Shown here: positions 1-5,029 of the stretch, piece after piece
How the letters are laid out: every line of letters begins with the position of its first letter
How positions within the stretch are numbered: position 1 is the first letter of the stretch
Source: Nitrospiria bacterium
GTDB lineage: Bacteria > Nitrospirota > Nitrospiria > Nitrospirales > UBA8639
Assembly (NCBI GenBank): GCA_030430725.1
Contig: JAUIKP010000065.1
Coordinates: 1 to 10,736 of the forward strand
Length of the DNA stretch: 10,736 nt
Direction of reading: 5' to 3'
Program-made: the position numbers and the translations under genes
Notes under the pieces: generated by a model
What the model saw: the letters and a program-made list of their open reading frames with translations, nothing else
What the model was told of the DNA's origin: nothing
The model's database searches: none

Positions 1-540
1 GGCGTGATCATCATAGAAGGCCTGTTGGGTACCATTGCCATGGTGCACATCCCAATCCACAATCATGATCCTCTGTAGTCCATAGCGTTGCTGAAGATAA
101 CGGGCGATAATCGCGATGGTATTCAAGAAACAAAACCCCATCGCGTGGTCCGCCTCGGCATGATGCCCGGGAGGCCGCACAGCGCAAAACGCCTGATCAA
201 TGTCGTGGTTCATGATCGCATCCACCGCCGCCAACCCCCCGCCGACCGCCAGATAGGCGGCCTCCAGCGTTCCCGGACACATCGACGTATCAGGATCCAA
301 GGCAACATAACCAATTGAAGGGGAGCGTCGTTCAAGACTCTCGACATAGGACGCGTTGTGGACGAGTTCAATCCATTTCCGCTCAGCGCGTCGTGGGGCG
401 ACCTGATGCAGTCGGGACCACGTCCCCGAATGTTCTAATTGCACACGGATGGCACGAAGGCGTTCAGGTGATTCCGGATGGCTTCTGCCCATCTCATGGC
501 GTTCATAGGCCGGATGAGAAACGTATCCAACACGTCCCAT
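1..540 (-). CDS. Histone deacetylase family / acetoin-utilization-type zinc amidohydrolase, N-terminal 180 residues (partial)
   Basis: Reading the minus strand from the ATG at 540 gives 180 codons with no stop before the left edge, so only the N-terminal half or so of a typical 300-370 residue protein is present. Class-defining motifs are clear: RPPGHHAE at residues 122-129 with the catalytic His pair H126/H127, MGFCFLN at 134-140, and DWDVHHGNGTQ at 162-172, supplying zinc ligands D164 and H166. The third zinc ligand, a later Asp, lies outside the window. The family hydrolyses acyl-amide bonds (acetyl-lysine, acetylpolyamines or related amides) in the cytoplasm; the substrate cannot be read from this part. 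The start is supported by GAGGG nine bases upstream. The gene diverges from the TPR gene at 756. Confidence 0.93.
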   Translation of the reverse strand, partial: MGRVGYVSHPAYERHEMGRSHPESPERLRAIRVQLEHSGTWSRLHQVAPRRAERKWIELVHNASYVESLERRSPSIGYVALDPDTSMCPGTLEAAYLAVGGGLAAVDAIMNHDIDQAFCAVRPPGHHAEADHAMGFCFLNTIAIIARYLQQRYGLQRIMIVDWDVHHGNGTQQAFYDDHA

Positions 541-755
541 ACTCAAACACCCTCAAAATGGAAAAGGAAATCATGCACAGAGGAAAAACTCGATCAACAA
601 TGTCGGCCAACCAATACTTGCGAATACTGACGAACCGGAAGGAAAAACGTTTCAGATCCTAGCATAGGGGAATGGCTTAGACAACGCACACACCCGCATG
701 ATAGGCTCGATTTCAGTCACGTTCCATCACCTTCATTTCTGATCGGATCTCAACC
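541..755. other. Divergent intergenic region between the HDAC-like and TPR genes
   Basis: These 215 bases separate two divergent starts and must hold both 5' regions. On the minus side there is a GAGGG ribosome binding site just before the ATG at 540. On the plus side a weak promoter candidate is TTAGAC, 17 bases, GATAGG at about 678-706, but the match is poor. I see no convincing hairpin, repeat or RNA gene. Confidence 0.4.
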
Positions 756-1076
756 ATGGCCAATCCTAAGATCGAACAATTCAAAAAAGTGCTCCAAATG
801 GACCCGAAGGACGAAACCATGTGGTTCGGCCTTGGGAAAGCCTACATGAATGACGAAAATTGGAAAGAGGCGATTCCCGCGTTGGAGCAATGCATCCAGG
901 TGAAACCAGAGTATTCAGCCGCCTATTTTGCGTTGGCTCAATCGCTTCACCAGACACGCGAATTTGAGAAATGCCAGGCAATCTGCACTCAAGGTATCAC
1001 CGTGGCAACCCAAAATGGTGATCTCCTCGTCATTAAAAACCTGGAAGCCCTCAAAGCCTCCCTGCCTTCATCCTAA
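756..1076 (+). CDS. Small tetratricopeptide-repeat protein (106 aa)
   Basis: This short soluble protein has no signal peptide or membrane segment. Residues about 20-53 form a clear TPR (W23, G25, A29, Y30, then the W36/A39/L43 helix and a P51 turn). Residues about 54-88 form a second one (A56, Y57, L60, A61, L64, then F70, C73 and a degenerate second helix). The first 17 residues, ending in MDP, look like the last helix of a preceding repeat, and residues 89-103 form a capping helix. Such two-repeat proteins usually act as protein-protein adaptors; no partner can be named. The ATG at 756 begins a frame with TPR signatures throughout, although its Shine-Dalgarno is weak (GGAT about 8 bases upstream). 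It converges with the gene ending at 1116, with no terminator visible between them. Confidence 0.82.
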   Translation: MANPKIEQFKKVLQMDPKDETMWFGLGKAYMNDENWKEAIPALEQCIQVKPEYSAAYFALAQSLHQTREFEKCQAICTQGITVATQNGDLLVIKNLEALKASLPSS

Positions 1077-1115
1077 CCACCTGCACGTGTTCTAATCCAT
1101 CTCCGTAGCTTACTT

Positions 1116-1877
1116 TCACATCCTTTCCTTGATACTCATAAGTTCTTGGGAGCTAAGCCGATATCGAGCAACCGGGTTCACGGCCAACAATCGAATTCGA
1201 GGGTCGCGGGCATCCCCTGGTGGTCGAGTGACCCAGGTGACCTGGCGAATACGAATGGGATTACGTAATTCCTTGGCCGGTGCCTTCCATATGGTCAGCA
1301 GGACGGCACTGAACTGAGGCACGTCGACGACCACTCCGACCAACATCGCAGCCAATCGCTGAAGATCCAACGGAGGAATGTTCTGAGGGGGACCGTTTTC
1401 CCATGATAAATCGGGAACACTAACTGCCAGTAACACGGGTGCACAGTACCGTTCTAATTGCCTGGCCTTTTCCGCCATGCGTGACAACAAACGCCTGACC
1501 AAAGCCTGTTCAAAAAACTCATCCGAGGACTCCAATATCTGGTGAGGCTGTAGACGCACCGCAGGTGGTTTGCGAGTAGGTCCTTGGGTCGATTGAATAA
1601 CGGTCACTTCCACAAAAAATCTATGCGAACCTTCATAACACTCCAAGTCCGCCGTTCTCCCACCAGAAGCCTCTAAAAATGCCACGGAAAAGCCCGCTTG
1701 TGCGAGGAAATACGCAGTCTCGATCTCGGCATGTGCGGACGCCGCCTGCCTGACCGGAAACCGATGAATGTGCTCCCACAACATCGCCAGTCGAGTCTGA
1801 CTTTCTCCGTCGTCACAGGCTTTGGCAAGAGTCTGCCATTGGTGGAGTATCAAATCCGACTTGGGTTGTCCCTTCAC
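1116..1877 (-). CDS. Uncharacterised protein with a PD-(D/E)XK nuclease-like core (253 aa)
   Basis: The start is GTG at 1877, chosen because GAGGGAGG lies immediately upstream; the nearby ATG at about 1890 is in another frame. Residues 50-92 have the order expected of the PD-(D/E)XK fold: a helix with E51 and E53 followed by an A-x-x-L-x-x-x-G-F turn, a beta-strand with AFLE, then ADLE around D77, then a hydrophobic strand FFVEV with E90. The usual lysine two residues after E90 is Thr (T92). A charged helix with K137 and R139 at 128-142 could carry a migrated lysine, as in some members of the superfamily. Residues 146-215 look like alternating strands and helices (APVLLAVSVPDL, AAMLVGVVVDV), ending in basic strands. 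No signal peptide or TM segment is seen. A nuclease function is inference only; it could be a catalytically dead relative. It stands alone, with no restriction-modification partner. Confidence 0.6.
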   Translation of the reverse strand: MKGQPKSDLILHQWQTLAKACDDGESQTRLAMLWEHIHRFPVRQAASAHAEIETAYFLAQAGFSVAFLEASGGRTADLECYEGSHRFFVEVTVIQSTQGPTRKPPAVRLQPHQILESSDEFFEQALVRRLLSRMAEKARQLERYCAPVLLAVSVPDLSWENGPPQNIPPLDLQRLAAMLVGVVVDVPQFSAVLLTIWKAPAKELRNPIRIRQVTWVTRPPGDARDPRIRLLAVNPVARYRLSSQELMSIKERM

Positions 1878-1965
1878 GGTCCTCCCTCATCAACACGAAA
1901 ATCAAACCAACACATGCGTGTATTGGCATTCGCGGCCCAGGCATACCCGCCGACACTCAAACGGT

Positions 1966-1974
1966 AGTATATCA
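1966..1974 (-). promoter_or_regulatory. Putative extended -10 promoter for the 1116-1877 gene
   Basis: Read on the minus strand, TGATATACT is an extended -10 (TGn followed by TATACT). No good -35 lies 17 bases upstream, as is common for extended -10 promoters. It would place the transcript start near 1959 and leave an untranslated leader of about 80 bases before the GTG at 1877. Confidence 0.4.
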
Positions 1975-2105
1975 ATCTAAAGCGGCACCAGGCTGCTTTC
2001 CCACTAGGCAGAAAAATCGGGCACCACCTTATCCCTCAGTGGCATTGACTGATATTCAGGAAGGGAAAAGGACGCGAGAGGCTCAAGCCAAGGGCCTGGT
2101 CGGCA

Positions 2106-2810
2106 TTACGAGTTGGAAGCTTCCAAAGGATGTTTCAACTCTTCGAGTGAAAAATGTTTCGGGAGCATGACCGGGAATACCACGCCAATAGGATCGCCAC
2201 GCAGAATAGTCGTGGTCTTGTCCGGAGAAGGGTCCAATTGCAACAGAAAATTCGTCACAAAGGCATCGTGATCAGGCAGAAAATCATAGGGATTGGGGGT
2301 CAGTTTATATTCTTGCGTTTTGATCCCTTCCCAGATGGAGAAGGTCCGGTTAGGGAAATGATAAAAATGATTGGGAAGATCCTTCATCATCATGCCGACT
2401 TGTTTGGGGTAATAAAAACGAATGCCACAATAGAGCTTGGGAAATCCACTATTCAAAATCGTATCGACATACATTCCCGAAAATGACTTATACCCCAGGA
2501 GCCGCTCTTCTGGAAGAATGGGCGGAGACTGCCATTCAAAACCAGTGCCTTTTCTACGAAACCGGCAATCCGCCGGTGAACGGATGAGCCAGCCATATTG
2601 CCCGACGCCCCGAACCGGCCCGCAATCATCCGGAAGGACTTTGTACCCAGAGGCCGCCAGCTCCCGTTGCTCAGGCAAAGGCATATTGGTCATCAATGGA
2701 CGGTGGGGGTGAAAATCAAGCTTAAGTCGTTCCGGAGCAAAGGCGGTGGAGTACTCCCGCTCCCAATAAATAACCCATTTGTCGTCTGTGGTTCCCGGTA
2801 TCGAACTCAT
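2106..2810 (-). CDS. Uncharacterised protein (234 aa), possibly DUF6065-like
   Basis: I do not recognise this protein firmly. It is soluble, with no signal peptide or TM segment, and rich in aromatic residues and proline. Notable stretches are a Trp/Tyr-rich N-terminus (KWVIYWERE, residues 11-19), a Gly-rich segment CGPVRGVGQYGWLIRSP at 63-79, a central FYYPKQVGMMMKD at 132-144, and GDPIGVVFPVMLP at 205-217. The Gly-Trp 'xGWLIRSP' segment followed late by 'GDPIGVVFPV' resembles my memory of the DUF6065 pattern, but this is tentative. The ATG at 2810 has AAGGG six bases upstream, and that ribosome binding site overlaps the stop of the upstream flavodoxin gene. Translation is therefore probably coupled, and a role linked to that flavoprotein is possible. 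There is no clear terminator downstream. Confidence 0.75.
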   Translation of the reverse strand: MSSIPGTTDDKWVIYWEREYSTAFAPERLKLDFHPHRPLMTNMPLPEQRELAASGYKVLPDDCGPVRGVGQYGWLIRSPADCRFRRKGTGFEWQSPPILPEERLLGYKSFSGMYVDTILNSGFPKLYCGIRFYYPKQVGMMMKDLPNHFYHFPNRTFSIWEGIKTQEYKLTPNPYDFLPDHDAFVTNFLLQLDPSPDKTTTILRGDPIGVVFPVMLPKHFSLEELKHPLEASNS

Positions 2811-2820
2811 GGAATTCCCT

Positions 2821-3468
2821 TCATGATTGCTCTGGAATCGCCTGCCCCCGCTTGATCATCCACGCCACTTCAGCCACACGCTTTCCCAACGCCCATGCCT
2901 CGGCACGCTCCGCATCATTAATGCCAGGGCTATCGCCTTCCGTCGTCGCTGAAGCGCCAAACGCTCCACCGTCACTCACGACAATCATCTTGTTCCCAAG
3001 CATGGCTGCAAGGATGGTCAACATCGTCACCTCTTTTCCGCTGGATATTTGCCCACCGGTCGTGAAGGCTGCTCCAACCTTATTACGCATTTTCCATTCA
3101 GGATATACGCCAAATTCAAACTGCCACCGGTCAAAAAAAGCCTTGACTTCACCTGACATATTTGACCAATAGACGGGCGAACCCACGATGACGGCATCGC
3201 TGCCAAACAACTCATCGGCGGTCACCTGCCCCACGGTCTTTAGGAGGACGGTAGTCCCTGGTATCGATTCAGCACCCTTTTTCACACTCTTGGCCATCTC
3301 GGCCGTATGCCCCGACAGAGAATAATAGGTAACTAAGACCTGAAGGCCATCGCCAGCCTGAAGAGATGCTTGGGGAGATGAAGGTTGGGCGGAAACTTGC
3401 ACACACCCACACCACCAAACCAATGCAGACAGAGCCACCCAAAGGATTTGTTTCCGAGAAATTTTCAT
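2821..3468 (-). CDS. Exported flavodoxin / WrbA-like NAD(P)H-quinone-oxidoreductase-fold protein
   Basis: From the ATG at 3468 the protein is 215 residues. Residues 2-28 form a signal peptide: basic n-region KISRKQ, hydrophobic ILWVALSALVWW, then QVSAQ with a likely signal peptidase I site after A27. The mature part has the flavodoxin fold: strand LQVLVTYYS (42-50), the FMN-phosphate loop SLSGHT (50-55), GSPVYW (96-101) and a WrbA-type TTGGQISSGKEVTML loop (136-150). The family binds FMN and reduces quinones or transfers electrons, normally in the cytosol; export makes this one unusual. An in-frame TTG at 3537, six bases after the zinc-ribbon stop, would add 23 residues. I prefer 3468 because the signal peptide starts there, although its upstream region has no Shine-Dalgarno. 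C20 and C22 do not fit a lipobox. The next gene begins 10 bases downstream. Confidence 0.88.
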   Translation of the reverse strand: MKISRKQILWVALSALVWWCGCVQVSAQPSSPQASLQAGDGLQVLVTYYSLSGHTAEMAKSVKKGAESIPGTTVLLKTVGQVTADELFGSDAVIVGSPVYWSNMSGEVKAFFDRWQFEFGVYPEWKMRNKVGAAFTTGGQISSGKEVTMLTILAAMLGNKMIVVSDGGAFGASATTEGDSPGINDAERAEAWALGKRVAEVAWMIKRGQAIPEQS

Positions 3469-3543
3469 GGGGAGGATTGAATGGGAATAGAGGCACCGAC
3501 TCTTTGCACCTAAAGAACCGATCCAACAGAAAATCAATCTTCG

Positions 3544-3729
3544 CTACCGTCGTTCAATTTCCTCGTCGATTTGCTCTTCCACCGATACATGGGTCAATGC
3601 CCCTCGATAATCGCACTTATGACACCGCACCCGAAATTCCTCCAACCACCTCTCTTGCACAAAATGTTGATGACATTTTGGGCACGCAAACACCCCCTTC
3701 ACATAGTGCACCTGCTTTCTATACTTCAT
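3544..3729 (-). CDS. Small zinc-ribbon protein (61 aa)
   Basis: The ATG at 3729 is preceded by a strong GGAGGGG ribosome binding site with a six-base spacer, so it is preferred over the in-frame TTG at 3744, which overlaps that site. The protein has C16-P-K-C19 and C36-H-K-C39, that is C-x2-C-x16-C-x2-C, a standard zinc ribbon, followed by an acidic helix (VEEQIDEEIERR, 50-61). Small proteins of this kind bind zinc and often serve as nucleic-acid-binding or regulatory adaptors; nothing here fixes the target. It lies upstream of the exported flavodoxin gene on the same strand. Its promoter must lie in 3730-3848, where three palindromes are packed. Confidence 0.8.
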   Translation of the reverse strand: MKYRKQVHYVKGVFACPKCHQHFVQERWLEEFRVRCHKCDYRGALTHVSVEEQIDEEIERR

Positions 3730-3742
3730 AACCAACCCCTCC

Positions 3743-3763
3743 AATTTTTATAAAATAAAAATT
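3743..3763. repeat. AT-rich perfect inverted repeat next to the zinc-ribbon ribosome binding site
   Basis: AATTTTTAT (3743-3751) is an exact reverse complement of ATAAAAATT (3755-3763), with a 3-base AAA centre. On the minus strand it immediately precedes the GGAGGGG site of the zinc-ribbon gene. It could be an operator, part of an AT-rich promoter, or a weak leader hairpin. Confidence 0.55.
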
Positions 3764-3790
3764 CGATGCTAGCCTGCCATAGGCCATTTT

Positions 3791-3805
3791 CCAATTGCAA
3801 ATTGG
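3791..3805. repeat. Short perfect palindrome CCAATT-GCA-AATTGG
   Basis: CCAATT (3791-3796) and AATTGG (3800-3805) are perfect inverted arms around a 3-base GCA centre. It sits midway between the xerD stop and the zinc-ribbon start. An operator half-site pair is possible; no regulator can be named. Confidence 0.45.
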
Positions 3806-3821
3806 GTTCAGGCCATTACCG

Positions 3822-3836
3822 CAGGGTGACACCCTG
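3822..3836 (-). terminator. GC-rich palindrome 12 bases after the xerD stop; possible stem-loop
   Basis: CAGGGTG (3822-3828) and CACCCTG (3830-3836) pair perfectly around one base; as RNA this is a 6-bp stem with a 3-base loop. It follows the xerD stop on the minus strand closely. No U-tract follows it (the minus strand continues CGGTAATGG), so it is not a standard Rho-independent terminator. It may protect the 3' end or act as a pause or operator site. Confidence 0.35.
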
Positions 3837-3848
3837 TCAAATACCTGC

Positions 3849-4778
3849 TCAAGGCTCAGTATCATGGAGGGCTCCAATGCCCCTCGTACGTTGTTTACGT
3901 GGAAAGTATTGGTCATGGACCTTTTTGAGGCGGGCTTGCTCCACATGAGTATAGATTTGTGTGGTGGCAATGCTGGCATGGCCAAGCATCATTTGGACCG
4001 AACGAAGATCGGCACCATGATCCAATAAATGCGTGGCAAAGGAATGGCGAAGCATGTGAGGTGAAATAGGCTTGGTTATGCCTGCACGAGCGGTACGATC
4101 TTTGAGAATTTTCCAAAAACATTGCCGGCTCATGGCCCGACCCAGCCGGGTGAGAAATAACGCCGACGACGTCCGTTTTCTGACAAAGGCCGGGCGGGAA
4201 GACTGCAGATACTCCGAGACCAACTGGCGTGCCTTATCTCCGATCGGAACGATACGTTGTTTGTCCCGCTTGCCCGTCGCTTGCAAAAATCCCACATCCA
4301 GATTGAGATGCGCCATTTCCAAATTGATGAGTTCCGATACCCGAAGACCGGTGGCATAGAGCAGTTCCACCATAGCGGCATCACGTAGATCTTCCTTGGT
4401 ATCCATCACGGACAAGTTGAGCAATCTGGTCACTTCGGCTTCGGACAACAACTTTGGCAATTGGCTCCATTGCTTCGGCGTCCCTTTCAATATACCCTCA
4501 AAGGTCGGATCATCCTTTCCCCTTTCAAACGATTTATAGAAACCCCGGATAGAAGCCAGACACCTGGCAATTGAAGAGGAGGACAGCCCTTCGGTTTTCA
4601 AACTGTTTAAAAATCGAAACCACAGTGGCTTGGAGAGATGCGTGGGATCGGCAATGTGGTGTGTTCGAAAAAAGATCTCGAGTTTCCTGAGGTCCCGGCG
4701 ATAGCTCTCAATGGTATTCGCCGCATAGCCCTGTTCGACTTGCAACATGGTAAGATAGCGATCGACAAATTCCTGCAT
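3849..4778 (-). CDS. xerD: Tyrosine site-specific recombinase XerD/XerC type (309 aa)
   Basis: The family resolves chromosome dimers at dif together with a partner Xer and the FtsK translocase. The N-terminal SAM-like core-binding domain covers about residues 1-85 (FVDRYLTMLQVEQGYAANTI, SYRRDL). The catalytic domain covers about 105-295 and has every active-site residue: R146 in ATGLRVSEL, K170 in the beta-hairpin TGKRDKQ, H241 and R244 in HMLRH, H267 in LGHAS, and nucleophile Y276 in IYTHV. Length is slightly above the usual 295-300 because of a polar tail after YFPRK. ATG 4778 has a weak GAG about 7 bases upstream. XerD rather than XerC is assigned on overall look and is not certain. It diverges from the LpoA-like gene, and a dif-like palindrome lies about 65 bases upstream. 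No integrase-type extra domain or flanking attachment repeats are seen, so this is a housekeeping recombinase rather than a prophage integrase. Confidence 0.93.
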   Translation of the reverse strand: MQEFVDRYLTMLQVEQGYAANTIESYRRDLRKLEIFFRTHHIADPTHLSKPLWFRFLNSLKTEGLSSSSIARCLASIRGFYKSFERGKDDPTFEGILKGTPKQWSQLPKLLSEAEVTRLLNLSVMDTKEDLRDAAMVELLYATGLRVSELINLEMAHLNLDVGFLQATGKRDKQRIVPIGDKARQLVSEYLQSSRPAFVRKRTSSALFLTRLGRAMSRQCFWKILKDRTARAGITKPISPHMLRHSFATHLLDHGADLRSVQMMLGHASIATTQIYTHVEQARLKKVHDQYFPRKQRTRGIGALHDTEP

Positions 4779-4801
4779 CAGCTCTTTACGCCACCCCTAT
4801 C

Positions 4802-4812
4802 TTCATAATGAA
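4802..4812. repeat. Palindrome TTCAT-A-ATGAA upstream of xerD
   Basis: Arms TTCAT (4802-4806) and ATGAA (4808-4812) are perfect around one base. It shares the CATAAT half with the larger palindrome at 4845-4859, about four helical turns away, suggesting two sites for one DNA-binding protein. Confidence 0.4.
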
Positions 4813-4844
4813 AGAACCTCAACCCTTTTCATGCCGTCACCAAC

Positions 4845-4859
4845 CATAATCTGATTATG
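4845..4859. repeat. Perfect 15-bp palindrome CATAATC-T-GATTATG; operator or dif-like site
   Basis: The 7-base arms (4845-4851 and 4853-4859) match exactly. It lies in the divergent region between xerD and the LpoA-like gene, about 65 bases from the xerD start and about 40 upstream of the putative -10 at 4903. The CATAA...TTATG arms echo the inverted core of bacterial dif sites, but the centre is 5 rather than 6 bases. An operator for a dimeric repressor or activator is the simpler reading. Confidence 0.5.
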
Positions 4860-4899
4860 AGATTTTCTTGCCTTCTTCTATTTTGGTAAGCAAACTTCC

Positions 4900-4908
4900 T
4901 GGTATACT
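4900..4908 (+). promoter_or_regulatory. Putative extended -10 promoter of the LpoA-like / site-2 protease / trpS operon
   Basis: TGGTATACT is an extended -10 (TGn plus TATACT). The best-spaced -35 is weak (ATTTTG, 17-base spacer). Transcription would begin near 4915 and leave a leader of about 115 bases before the chosen TTG start at 5030. This argues against the more upstream in-frame TTG at 4868, which lies 5' of the promoter. Confidence 0.45.
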
Positions 4909-5029
4909 AAACAAGAACAGCATTGTCGTCACCGTATATTCTGCTTGTGAATTAACCAAAGCATTCGGGTGTTGTCTGTCTCCATACCGACGTTCCCTTC
5001 CATCTCCAAGACGTTTAGGTGAATTCCCC

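Noticed and set aside
88..662. Two consecutive plus-strand open frames (88-318 and 315-662)
   Set aside because: The minus strand of 1-540 encodes a clear histone-deacetylase-family protein; these frames are its complements plus spacer.
1985..2105. A terminator after the 2106-2810 gene
   Set aside because: Only short 4-base pairings such as GGCT/AGCC are present, with no U-tract in the right orientation; not enough to call.
3469..3537. In-frame 23-residue extension of the exported flavodoxin from TTG 3537
   Set aside because: The signal peptide begins exactly at ATG 3468, and the extension would displace it. The extension is not excluded, because neither start has a good ribosome binding site.
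3366..3731. A 121-residue open frame on the plus strand
   Set aside because: It runs antisense through the flavodoxin leader and the zinc-ribbon gene, both of which have strong protein-level support.
3849..4778. The tyrosine recombinase as a prophage or island integrase
   Set aside because: It has the Xer length and domain plan, there is no adjacent tRNA or direct repeat, and its neighbours are chromosomal genes.
4868..5029. In-frame N-terminal extension of the LpoA-like protein from TTG 4868
   Set aside because: The extension has no ribosome binding site, contains the probable promoter, and would bury the signal sequence behind 54 residues.
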